DNA of 13,524 nucleotides from JBLMZW01 sp050259035 (lineage in GTDB: Bacteria > Bacillota > Syntrophomonadia > Syntrophomonadales > DTU052). Location of the stretch: contig JBLMZW010000114.1 in the NCBI GenBank assembly GCA_050259035.1, positions 1 through 13,524 on the forward strand, in the 5' to 3' direction. The notes beneath the pieces were generated by a model. The model saw nothing but the letters and a program-made list of their open reading frames with translations, was not told the origin of the DNA and did no database searches. Every line of letters starts with the position of its first letter. Position 1 is the stretch's first letter. Both the position numbers and the translations under genes were made by a program. Positions 6,751 through 13,133 of this stretch are shown in pieces.

Positions 6751-7860
6751 TTAAACTTTGGTTTTGGGTTGCATAGACATTTTCCAGTCTAATTGAAGCC
6801 AGGGGCTGTCTTTATCAGTAAGCAGCCAGTTTTCCTCTTTTATGCATTCATCATATAGAGTGCGGTCAAGACTCCAGTACCATCTACCCAGGGCATGATT
6901 ATCTTCCATTTCTTTATAAGAACCAAAGGTACTTTGCATCTTAATCGCGGCATCCATAATGTTAGTAACGGTTTCGTCATAAGTAATATACCCACAGAAA
7001 AAGCACCAGCGGGCAACAGCAATTTGCCGGACAAGATCCCAGGCTAGAATTCCTTTGCCGTTTGTTTCCTTGTAGTGGTCCCGAACAAACTGGCAGGCTG
7101 TTCTGGTATCCGCATCATCTACAGAGGCCAGCAACTCCCGAAACTCACTATCATTCAAAGGTACAATTACCTTCGCAAACTCATTGAATTCTTGATTGTG
7201 CATCTTTCCATCTTTCAACTCTGATAAAATCTTCAATGCAGTTTCTCTGTTTGTTATGCCCCACGATTCAGAGATAGACTTTTTCTCGGTTAGCAATTCG
7301 TTTAAGGTCCATAAGTCTCCATTAAATAGCCCGGGGATAGTGCCATTAAATTGGTCATATATAGCGCCAGCCGCAACTCCTCGCCGCAATTGTTCAATGG
7401 TATACGGGCTGGTATCGCTCAAGGTATAAATCTGATAGGCTTTAAGAGCTTCATCCCAGCGAACTCCGGCAGCCAGAACTTCCTGAAATACCCACACCGG
7501 TATCATTACAGTTTTATTGTAGGTAGTAACGTAGCCGTCCATTGTATACTGTTTGCCATTGAATATGTAATAGGGTTTGCCGTTAGGGGCGCTGATTGCC
7601 ATACTGCCTTTGGTTGCTTTCACCGCATTCTGTTTGGCATCCCAGGCGACCTTAAATCCCAGCTGTTCAAAAGTAGCACGAAATGGTAGGAAGAAGTTGT
7701 CTCCGCTTATGTAAGCCTGTTGTTTAGAAATAAGGATTTTACCATTTATATATACTTTCTGATTAACCACCTGTGCACTTAACGCTGGACTGGTTTGGAC
7801 AAAGCCAACCCATAAATTTAAAACCAGAACCATAGCTAGTAATCTGGCTATCCACTTCAT
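6751..7860 (-). CDS. Secreted protein with copper-amine-oxidase-N-like stalk domain and DUF1266-like domain, 369 aa
   Basis: Paralogue of the downstream lipoprotein, exactly the same length but with a type I signal peptide (cleavage near SPALSA, residue 29) instead of a lipobox, so it is predicted to be released or wall-associated. The stalk domain (about 33-145) includes FFLPFRATFEQLGFKVAWD and MIPVWVFQEVLAAGVRW. The DUF1266-like part has YTIEQLRRGVAAGAIY, WGITNRETALKIL, ILAWDLVRQIAVARW, CGYITYDET and ALGRWYWSLDRT. The ATG at 7860 follows CGGAGGGATATGA, nearly the same leader as in the paralogue, so the duplication included the translation start region. Both keep W, D, R and G residues of the DUF1266 core, so neither looks like a pseudogene. 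No enzymatic motif is recognised and function is unknown. Confidence 0.85.
   Translation of the reverse strand: MKWIARLLAMVLVLNLWVGFVQTSPALSAQVVNQKVYINGKILISKQQAYISGDNFFLPFRATFEQLGFKVAWDAKQNAVKATKGSMAISAPNGKPYYIFNGKQYTMDGYVTTYNKTVMIPVWVFQEVLAAGVRWDEALKAYQIYTLSDTSPYTIEQLRRGVAAGAIYDQFNGTIPGLFNGDLWTLNELLTEKKSISESWGITNRETALKILSELKDGKMHNQEFNEFAKVIVPLNDSEFRELLASVDDADTRTACQFVRDHYKETNGKGILAWDLVRQIAVARWCFFCGYITYDETVTNIMDAAIKMQSTFGSYKEMEDNHALGRWYWSLDRTLYDECIKEENWLLTDKDSPWLQLDWKMSMQPKTKV
6847..6930. repeat. Long direct repeat, copy 2 (within DUF1266-like 3' region)
   Basis: Partner of 5497-5580, with about 77 of 84 positions identical and in the same orientation; the spacing between copies is 1350 bp. 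It is a possible substrate for recombination that would fuse the two genes. Confidence 0.8.
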
Positions 7861-7956
7861 TCATATCCCTCCGTCAATAAAACTTAGACTAATATTTCTG
7901 CATTCTCGTGGGAATTCCTCCAAACAATGGAAAGCGAATTGAATAGAATGTGCCAA

Positions 7957-7983
7957 TAAAAAAGAGAGGCCTTTCGGCCTCTC
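7957..7983 (-). terminator. Rho-independent terminator of the first CoA-transferase gene
   Basis: A perfect 8-bp stem GAGAGGCC/GGCCTCTC (7964-7971, 7976-7983) with a GAAA tetraloop on the minus strand is followed by six U (7958-7963). It lies 16 nt after the stop codon at 8000. This is a textbook intrinsic terminator and isolates the CoA-transferase from the stalk/DUF1266 genes. Confidence 0.93.
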
Positions 7984-7999
7984 CGGTTACACTTCTTTA

Positions 8000-9304
8000 T
8001 TATAGCCAGCCAATCTTTTTAGCATTGAAGGTCAATTCATCACGGAAATCGGGATGAGCCAGGGTGATAAGGTTTTTTGCCCGCCAGGAAAGGGACTTAT
8101 TGGTCAATTTCACCGCGCCGAATTCGGTAACGACCCACTCCACATCATTACGGGAGGTCGTGACTACCGTACCTTCCGGAAGTTTAGCGACTATACGGGA
8201 CTGCATCTTGCCATCCTTATCGGTACGGGTAGCGGGCAGAGCCAGAATACTCTTGCCACCGCGGGACTTCTGGGATCCGTTCACGAAAGCTACCTGACCG
8301 CCAGTGGCGCTGTACTGGAAAGTCCCGATGGACTCGGAGGCCGCCTGACCGGTCAGATCGAACATCAAGGCGTTGTTGATCGAGACCAGGTTGTCGTTCT
8401 GAGCGATAATACTGGGGTTATTTATGTAGTCAATTTCGAAGGCCTGGAAAGTCTCGTTGTGGTGCAGGAAATCCATAAGCTGACGGGTCCCGACGCAGAA
8501 AGTATAGGCCACCTTACCTGGATGCAGGGTCTTCTTACTGTTGTTAACCGCCCCACATTTGATCAGATCCATAATGGAGTTTGATATAACCTCGGCATGA
8601 ACCCCCAGGTCCTTTTTATGGGTTAAAAAATGTCCTATACAGTTGGCCAGACCACCGAGTCCTAATTGAATGGTTGATCCGTCGGGAACCATTTCAGCGA
8701 TTCGGCCGGCTATCTCCTCTTCAATCGGGGTGATAGGTATTTCCGGGATTTCAAATATGGGTATATGGTTCTCCACTATATGGTCGCATTGAGAAACGTG
8801 AATCTTAAACCCATCGCTGCAAAGCCAGGGAGTATTTTCATTCACCTCGACAATTAGCCTGTCTAATTGGTCGATAACCCGCTGGGGCGCCAGACCGCCG
8901 AAGCAGGATCGATTCATCCAGCCGTTTTCATCAGGAGGCGTAACCACACATGCACCGGCATTACAACCAGCGTCGACCAGCCAGTCTCCCATGTTGCCCA
9001 GGTGGCAGGGAACAAAATCTGCGGTGCCTAGTTGCAGGCAATACCTTTCGGCGGGGCCCATAAAGATGGTCTCGATATGAAAGGTCTCTTTATGCTCGGG
9101 TTTCATATATTCATGAAAGGCCAAAGCAAATCCCTGACATATCTTAATGTTTTTCAGTTCCGGGCCGCGTTTGCCCAGAGCTTCCGAGATTGCAGGCGGA
9201 ATCGCTGTTCCCCCTACGACGCCTATTACGTCGTTGTCCTTAAAAATTTTGACTGCTTCTTCGGCTGTGGTAAGTTTCCTCTGGTAATCCTCTCTCCAAT
9301 CCAC
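8000..9304 (-). CDS. Acetyl-CoA hydrolase/transferase family CoA-transferase (butyryl-CoA:acetate / 4-hydroxybutyrate type), 434 aa
   Basis: Cytoplasmic CoA-transferase that moves CoA between acetyl-CoA and a short-chain acid through a glutamyl-CoA intermediate. Length is normal for the 4-hydroxybutyrate/butyrate transferase branch. Visible motifs: GVVGGTAIPPAI (28-39), the CoA-site motif QLGLGGLANCIG (213-224), the catalytic glutamate E238 in GVHAEVISNS (position 238 is also the known catalytic Glu of AbfT), and YSATGGQVAFVNGS (331-344). In most relatives the last motif reads GGQVDF; both copies here have Ala in place of that Asp. The start is GTG at 9304, with GGGGGG 7 nt upstream. In a Syntrophomonas-like organism the likely role is butyrate (or other acid) activation with acetyl-CoA as donor, but the acid cannot be fixed from sequence. 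Its closest visible relative is the paralogue 279 bp upstream. Confidence 0.9.
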   Translation of the reverse strand: MDWREDYQRKLTTAEEAVKIFKDNDVIGVVGGTAIPPAISEALGKRGPELKNIKICQGFALAFHEYMKPEHKETFHIETIFMGPAERYCLQLGTADFVPCHLGNMGDWLVDAGCNAGACVVTPPDENGWMNRSCFGGLAPQRVIDQLDRLIVEVNENTPWLCSDGFKIHVSQCDHIVENHIPIFEIPEIPITPIEEEIAGRIAEMVPDGSTIQLGLGGLANCIGHFLTHKKDLGVHAEVISNSIMDLIKCGAVNNSKKTLHPGKVAYTFCVGTRQLMDFLHHNETFQAFEIDYINNPSIIAQNDNLVSINNALMFDLTGQAASESIGTFQYSATGGQVAFVNGSQKSRGGKSILALPATRTDKDGKMQSRIVAKLPEGTVVTTSRNDVEWVVTEFGAVKLTNKSLSWRAKNLITLAHPDFRDELTFNAKKIGWL

Positions 9305-9410
9305 ATTTTTACCCCCCTTAATTTATACAATCTGCTTCCCCTTTTGTGACGCAGTTTGGAACCGAGGCCTTATAAATAGATTATTCAGAATTAACTGCAA
9401 TCTCTTGAAA

Positions 9411-9424
9411 TAATCATACCAAAA
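9411..9424 (-). promoter_or_regulatory. Extended -10 promoter-like element of the first CoA-transferase
   Basis: The minus strand reads TTTTGGTATGATTA, containing an extended -10 (TGG-TATGAT). The same 14 bases occur at 10991-11004 before the paralogue. The TATGAT ends 108 nt before the GTG start here and 104 nt in the other copy. No good -35 box is seen, which fits an extended -10 promoter or a binding site for an activator. Confidence 0.5.
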
Positions 9425-9540
9425 ACTTCCCATAGAGGGAACAATGCTTATTAATTATAGACAACTAGCGGAAGCCCCATCTTTAGGTTAATCAGGAAGT
9501 ATAGTCATCCTAATGGGATAACAGGGTAGGAGAATAGGGG

Positions 9541-9571
9541 TAGGGAGAAAACACTAAGCGTTTTCTCCCTA
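9541..9571 (-). terminator. Terminator-like hairpin of the second CoA-transferase gene
   Basis: A perfect 12-bp stem TAGGGAGAAAAC/GTTTTCTCCCTA (9541-9552, 9560-9571) has a 7-nt loop and starts 12 nt after the minus-strand stop at 9584. The minus-strand tail (CCCCTATT) lacks a run of U, so it may mainly protect the mRNA 3' end or terminate inefficiently. Confidence 0.65.
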
Positions 9572-9583
9572 TTAACAAGCGGT

Positions 9584-10888
9584 TTATAGCCAGCCGATCT
9601 TTTTGGCGTTAAAGGTCAATTCATCACGGAAATCAGGATGGGCCAGGGTGATAAGGTTCTTCGCCCGCCAGGAAAGAGACTTGTTGGTAAGCTTTACGGC
9701 ACCGAATTCAGTGACCACCCATTCTACATCGTTGCGGGAGGTGGTGACTACGGTCCCCTGTGGGAAAATGGGCACAATCCGGGAATGGATTTTTCCATCT
9801 TTATCCGTGCGGGTAGCCGGAAGAGCCAGGATACTCTTTCCGTTGCGGGCTTTCTGTGCCCCGGTCACGAAAGCTACTTGACCGCCGGTGGCGCTGTACT
9901 GAAAGGTCCCGATGGACTCAGAAGCGGCCTGACCGGTTAGGTCAAACATCAGGGCGTTGTTAATTGAGACCAGGTTATCGTTCAGGGCTATGATGCTGGG
10001 ATCGTTGATATAGTCTATCTCGAATGCCTGGCAAGTTTCATTACGGTGCAGAAAATCCATAAGCTTACGGGTGCCAACGCAAAAGGTATATGCTACCTTT
10101 CCGGGATGCAGGGTCTTCTTGCTATTGTTAACCGCTCCACATTTTATAAGCTCCATAATGGAATCGGAGAATACCTCAGTATGCACGCCGAGGTCTCTTT
10201 TATCAGTTAGAAAATGACCGACACAATTGGCCAGCCCACCCAGACCCAACTGAATAGTAGATCCGTCTGGGACCATTTCGGCGATCCGTCCGGCAATCTC
10301 TTCCTCCACCGGGGTGATTGGAATTTCAGGAATTTCGAACAGGGTCGCATGGTTCTCGACTATGGCGTTGCACTGGGAAACATGGATTTTAAATTGGTCG
10401 CTGTAGAGCCAGGGGGTATTTTCGTTGACCTCAACAATTGCGGTATCTAATTTATCAACTATTCTTTGGGGGGCCAGACCGCCGAAGCAGGAACGGTTCA
10501 TCCAGCCGTTTTCATCGGGAGGGGTAACTACGAAACAGCCTACATTGCACCCGGTATCATCCAACCATTTTCCCATGTTGCCCAGGTGGCAGGGAACAAA
10601 ATCGGCGGTTCCTAGCTGCAGGCAATATCTCTCAGCTGGCCCCATGAAAATAGTCTCGATATGAAAGGTGTCCTTGTATTCGGGTTTCATGTACTCGTGA
10701 AAGGCAAGCGCAAATCCCTGGCAAATCTTGATGTTCTTTAACTCCGAAGCCCGTTTCCCCAGGGCTTGCGTTATGGCGGGGGGAATCGCTGTTCCTCCTA
10801 CGACGCCGATAACGTCGTTATCCTTGATGAGTTTAACCGCTTCATCGGCTGTAGTAAGTTTTTTCCTATAATCCTCTCTCCAATCCAC
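9584..10888 (-). CDS. Acetyl-CoA hydrolase/transferase family CoA-transferase, paralogue, 434 aa
   Basis: Second copy of the same enzyme type, identical in length and ungapped against the other copy, with well over 80% of residues matching by eye. It keeps GVVGGTAIPPAI (28-39), QLGLGGLANCVG (213-224), catalytic E238 in GVHTEVFSDS and YSATGGQVAFVTGA (331-344), again with Ala where most relatives have Asp. Differences cluster around residues 107-120, 146-182 and 343-375, which could alter substrate range. The start is GTG at 10888 with GGGAGG 7 nt upstream. It has its own promoter-like element (10991-11004) and 3' hairpin (9541-9571), so it is probably an independent transcription unit rather than the first gene of an operon with its paralogue. 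The likely role is activation of butyrate or a related short-chain acid from acetyl-CoA. Confidence 0.9.
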   Translation of the reverse strand: MDWREDYRKKLTTADEAVKLIKDNDVIGVVGGTAIPPAITQALGKRASELKNIKICQGFALAFHEYMKPEYKDTFHIETIFMGPAERYCLQLGTADFVPCHLGNMGKWLDDTGCNVGCFVVTPPDENGWMNRSCFGGLAPQRIVDKLDTAIVEVNENTPWLYSDQFKIHVSQCNAIVENHATLFEIPEIPITPVEEEIAGRIAEMVPDGSTIQLGLGGLANCVGHFLTDKRDLGVHTEVFSDSIMELIKCGAVNNSKKTLHPGKVAYTFCVGTRKLMDFLHRNETCQAFEIDYINDPSIIALNDNLVSINNALMFDLTGQAASESIGTFQYSATGGQVAFVTGAQKARNGKSILALPATRTDKDGKIHSRIVPIFPQGTVVTTSRNDVEWVVTEFGAVKLTNKSLSWRAKNLITLAHPDFRDELTFNAKKIGWL

Positions 10889-11159
10889 TTTGCAACCTCC
10901 CTTTTTACGAATGATCCAGATCTTTTCTGCATGGTTTACATCAGCAACAAGAACTTTTTAGTGATTAAGAGGTTCAAATGATTCTAACTTTAATCATACC
11001 AAAATCTGCACTATCAGGGGATATGTTAAGTGATGCAGGGCTTGAAAAGCCTGGTGGTACTGGATATGGAAAAACATACGGGCGGGTCCAACAGAAAGTG
11101 ATTCTATAACCCCGATTACAATTAATAGACTAATTAAAAACTGAAAAGGACTGAGGCGA
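10889..11159. other. Divergent intergenic region between CoA-transferase and GNAT genes
   Basis: 271 bp serving as upstream region for both flanking genes. The CoA-transferase side holds the element at 10991-11004. The GNAT side holds a weak sigma-A-like pair, TTGAAA (11042-11047) and TATGGA (11065-11070) spaced by 17 bp. No convincing gene lies inside; a 22-codon frame at about 11033-11101 has no clear ribosome-binding site. Confidence 0.5.
10991..11004 (-). promoter_or_regulatory. Extended -10 promoter-like element of the second CoA-transferase
   Basis: The minus strand reads TTTTGGTATGATTA, identical over 14 bases to 9411-9424. The flanking leaders have diverged, so conservation of this element and of its distance to the GTG start supports a role in initiation or regulation. 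Confidence 0.5.
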
Positions 11160-11612
11160 TTGTTTAGAATCAACCCGACCAATATCCTGACCAATACGGA
11201 CGAAATGATATTCTACGATTTAGTCCGAGACTTCTCGGAAATCATGGAAACTCACATAGATGTGGCCATTAAGAAGACCGCAGATGAATGGAATATCGAA
11301 TACTTCCATGCCTTAAGGTTTACCGTCAGTCTTTATGATCGGGTTTTCGACTATGAGATAATAGACGGCTTCGAGATAGACCGCCCTATGATTCGAATCT
11401 CCAACCTGTCATTGAATCCCCGGGGCCGGGGGTTGGGTACTCGAATCATCAAGCGGTTCATAGAAAGAATACGGGAAACCGAATTCGGCAGAATTATTCT
11501 CCTGGCCCTCGATGAGGATGCGGTATATTTCTGGAGCCAGATGGGATTTGTAAAAGGAAATATTTATTTTAACCGCCAATCCATGTTTATAGATCTGGTT
11601 AAACCCGATTAA
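11160..11612 (+). CDS. GNAT-family N-acetyltransferase, 150 aa
   Basis: Predicted acetyl-CoA-dependent N-acetyltransferase. The acetyl-CoA-binding motif A is clear: a strand ISNLSLNP followed by the pyrophosphate loop RGRGLGT (88-94) and a helix. Motif B follows as AVYFWSQMGFVKG (121-133), where the Tyr/Phe-Trp segment and GF are typical. The N-terminal 70 residues are less conserved and presumably bind the substrate, which cannot be predicted. The start is taken as TTG at 11160: a stop codon lies three codons upstream in frame, AAGGA and GAGG precede the TTG, and the first in-frame ATG (11205) has only a weak ribosome-binding site. The gene is convergent with the methyltransferase, with 8 nt between the stop codons and no room for a separate terminator. 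Confidence 0.8.
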   Translation: MFRINPTNILTNTDEMIFYDLVRDFSEIMETHIDVAIKKTADEWNIEYFHALRFTVSLYDRVFDYEIIDGFEIDRPMIRISNLSLNPRGRGLGTRIIKRFIERIRETEFGRIILLALDEDAVYFWSQMGFVKGNIYFNRQSMFIDLVKPD

Positions 11613-11620
11613 TTTTGGTA

Positions 11621-12343
11621 TTAGTCCTTGCCCAGAACGTAGATTGACCAGGGCGATATCCTGGTCTCATTAACCCATTTAAAAGGCTCATCCTCTTTAC
11701 CCAATGGCTTATAAGTCTCAATAACGCTTAAGCCAGCCTGACTAAAAATCTGGCGATAGTCCTCGTCACTCCAAATGACATCCTCTACCGGACGCTTGTC
11801 GTCGATATCGGTTATTATAATCTTTACTTTATCGCCGCTTTTAGCCTGGTTGTTTTCCGGGAAGTCTTTAGTGGAAAAGGACGCCCACTCATTCGTGTAG
11901 ATTTCCGGGGCGGATACCAGGTTAACCATTACCCCGCCCGGGCTAAGCAAGCGGGTAATCCCCTTTAATATATGTAACTTCTTATCCAGGGTGGGAATGT
12001 TATCGAAAGTAAAGGCGGCTAAAACCAGATCACAGATCCCATCCTGGAACTGACTGAAATCCCCGTCATCGATAACTCGATAATCCCCAGCGGGATCTAT
12101 TTCTCTAGCCCTCCTAACCATATCATAAGCTATATCCACTCCCACGACTTCAAACCCCTGATTATGTAGAAACCTGGTGGAGCGACCGGTGCCGCAGCCA
12201 AAATCTATAGCTTGACGCCCCTTAGTATGCCGTTTGAATATATCCGGTAGGTCACGAAAGGCTAGGTAATAGGTTCCGGGGAACTCCAAACGAGCATAAG
12301 CCTCGGCCATAGTATCATTCGCATAAGAATTCTGAATAGACAT
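11621..12343 (-). CDS. Class I SAM-dependent methyltransferase, 240 aa
   Basis: Predicted small-molecule methyltransferase with a Rossmann fold. Motif I is AIDFGCGTGRS (45-55) with the glycine-rich SAM loop; the acidic ribose-binding residue is D70 in VVGVD; motif II is CDLVLAAFTFDNI (104-116); motif III is LLSPGGVMV (132-140). It is most like ubiquinone/menaquinone-type or Methyltransf_11/25 enzymes, but the substrate is not predictable. The start is set at 12343 because AAGGAGG lies 5 nt upstream. A longer frame beginning at 12385 has no ribosome-binding site and would start at about the predicted transcription start. The gene appears to be monocistronic. Confidence 0.85.
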   Translation of the reverse strand: MSIQNSYANDTMAEAYARLEFPGTYYLAFRDLPDIFKRHTKGRQAIDFGCGTGRSTRFLHNQGFEVVGVDIAYDMVRRAREIDPAGDYRVIDDGDFSQFQDGICDLVLAAFTFDNIPTLDKKLHILKGITRLLSPGGVMVNLVSAPEIYTNEWASFSTKDFPENNQAKSGDKVKIIITDIDDKRPVEDVIWSDEDYRQIFSQAGLSVIETYKPLGKEDEPFKWVNETRISPWSIYVLGKD

Positions 12344-12388
12344 GACTTCCTCCTTAGAACAGTATTTGAAAAGCCAATTCTCCATTAT

Positions 12389-12417
12389 TTATAAATAATA
12401 TCCTAAATGGCTGGCAA
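12389..12417 (-). promoter_or_regulatory. Sigma-A-type promoter of the methyltransferase gene
   Basis: On the minus strand TTGCCA (12417-12412) is followed after 17 bp by TTATAA (12394-12389). Transcription would start near 12381, giving a leader of about 38 nt with a perfect Shine-Dalgarno before the ATG at 12343. Confidence 0.55.
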
Positions 12418-12515
12418 AGGAAACGCTATATCAGTTTCCGGCAAAATAACAAAATTCACCAGCAAGTCATATGATATCTAGAACCCGTTATTTTTTCATA
12501 AAGGGAGGGTTGAGC

Positions 12516-12911
12516 TTGGCTTTAACTTCATTTGGTTATGTATACCACCTTTCCAGTACCGCCCAAAACGTACCGGTAGGTTCAAACGTTATTTTTAATA
12601 AAAATGGTCCATTAAGAAACATAACCCATGTAGCCAGTTCCAGCAGGATTAGAGTTGCGCTGGCGGGTGTCTATAACATTGCATTTGCGATCTATACCAG
12701 TGTTAACAACCCTGAGGTATGGGGCGTAGCTGTGAATGGCGTGGTCAAATCAAGATTCTCCGCTGACGGTAAGAGCTTAAACGCCATTACTTCGCTGCAT
12801 CTTAATGCGGGGGATATTGTACAAATTCGCAATGTAGCGACCGAACCCAATCCGGCAGTCTTAAGGATTGGGGATAGAACAGCCTGGGTGCTGATATACA
12901 AAGCTGACTAA
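12516..12911 (+). CDS. BclA-type C-terminal (TNF/C1q-like) domain protein, 131 aa
   Basis: The whole protein resembles the trimerising jelly-roll domain at the C-terminus of the exosporium glycoprotein BclA: SFGYVYHLSS, then NVPVGSNVIFNKNGPLRNITH, RIRVALAGVYNIAFAIYT, VNGVVKSRFS and LNAGDIVQIRNV, in the expected order of beta strands. No collagen-like Gly-X-Y tract and no signal peptide are present, so it is a stand-alone domain, a form that could be deposited on spores from the mother cell. The TTG at 12516 is chosen because AAGGGAGG ends 7 nt upstream. A longer frame from ATG 12471 would add 15 residues but has no ribosome-binding site, and its extra codons cover the Shine-Dalgarno itself. 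A spore-surface location is inferred from the family. Confidence 0.75.
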   Translation: MALTSFGYVYHLSSTAQNVPVGSNVIFNKNGPLRNITHVASSSRIRVALAGVYNIAFAIYTSVNNPEVWGVAVNGVVKSRFSADGKSLNAITSLHLNAGDIVQIRNVATEPNPAVLRIGDRTAWVLIYKAD

Positions 12912-12935
12912 GGATTCAGATGATAGGATCTTCAG

Positions 12936-12985
12936 ACGGTGGCGATGGCCGGGAATCAATCTTGACCATCAACACCGTTTTCTAT
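12936..12985 (+). terminator. Probable terminator of the BclA-domain gene
   Basis: A two-part hairpin has outer stem ACGGTG/CACCGT (12936-12941, 12973-12978) and inner stem GATGG/CCATC (12944-12948, 12966-12970), separated by a 2x2 internal loop and followed by TTTTCTATT. It begins 25 nt after the stop codon. The terminal loop is long (17 nt). Confidence 0.55.
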
Positions 12986-13003
12986 TAAGGGGTATCAAGC
13001 TTA

Positions 13004-13129
13004 ATGAATATCTTGGGTCCCCAAGGTATGAGTTTTAGAAGGGACGACTTAGTTGAATATCAAGGACAGCCTTTTGGGAACAGGCCTCCTTTTTTAAACT
13101 TGCAGCCCCTAAGAAAAGTGTTACGTTGA
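13004..13129 (+). CDS. Possible small protein, 41 aa
   Basis: ATG to TGA frame encoding a Gly/Pro/Arg-containing peptide that begins MNILGPQGMSFRRDD and ends NLQPLRKVLR. AAGGGG lies 11 nt upstream, a rather long spacing. The composition looks more protein-like than random (charged N-terminal half, QGQPFGNRPPF in the middle), but I recognise no family, and the frame contains a weak hairpin plus T-run (13062-13095) that could instead be a terminator. It may be a real small protein, the remains of a longer gene, or chance. Confidence 0.3.
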   Translation: MNILGPQGMSFRRDDLVEYQGQPFGNRPPFLNLQPLRKVLR

Positions 13130-13133
13130 ATAA

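Larger units (their letters stand above)
9305..9583. other. Intergenic region between CoA-transferase paralogues
   Basis: 279 bp without a credible gene. It carries the terminator-like hairpin of the upstream paralogue (9541-9571), a promoter-like element (9411-9424) and a leader of about 100 nt before the GTG at 9304. The leader shows no strong hairpin or recognisable riboswitch. Confidence 0.6.

Noticed and set aside
8054..8584. Long open frame antisense to the first CoA-transferase (176 codons), with an analogous one opposite the second copy.
   Set aside because: It lies wholly inside a well-supported gene, shows no family motif, and recurs in the paralogue only because the coding strand is conserved.
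9405..9424. Possible sigma-54 promoter (TGGTATG-N4-TTTCA) before the first CoA-transferase.
   Set aside because: The -12 half is poor and the paralogue, which shares the first half exactly, reads AAGTT there; an extended -10 sigma-A element explains both copies better.
9510..9527. Fourteen bases (GGGATAACAGGGTA) match the core of the I-SceI homing endonuclease site.
   Set aside because: The four outer positions differ, no intron, endonuclease or 23S rRNA sequence surrounds it, and I noticed the match after the fact, so chance is the best explanation.
11033..11101. 22-codon frame starting MQGLKSLVVLD upstream of the GNAT gene.
   Set aside because: No Shine-Dalgarno of usable strength, too short to judge, and it overlaps the weak promoter candidate of the GNAT gene.
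13062..13095. Hairpin (AAGGACAGCC / GGCCTCCTT) followed by six T, as a terminator on the plus strand.
   Set aside because: The stem is interrupted and short, and it falls inside a possible small ORF. The hairpin at 12936-12985 is a better terminator for the upstream gene.
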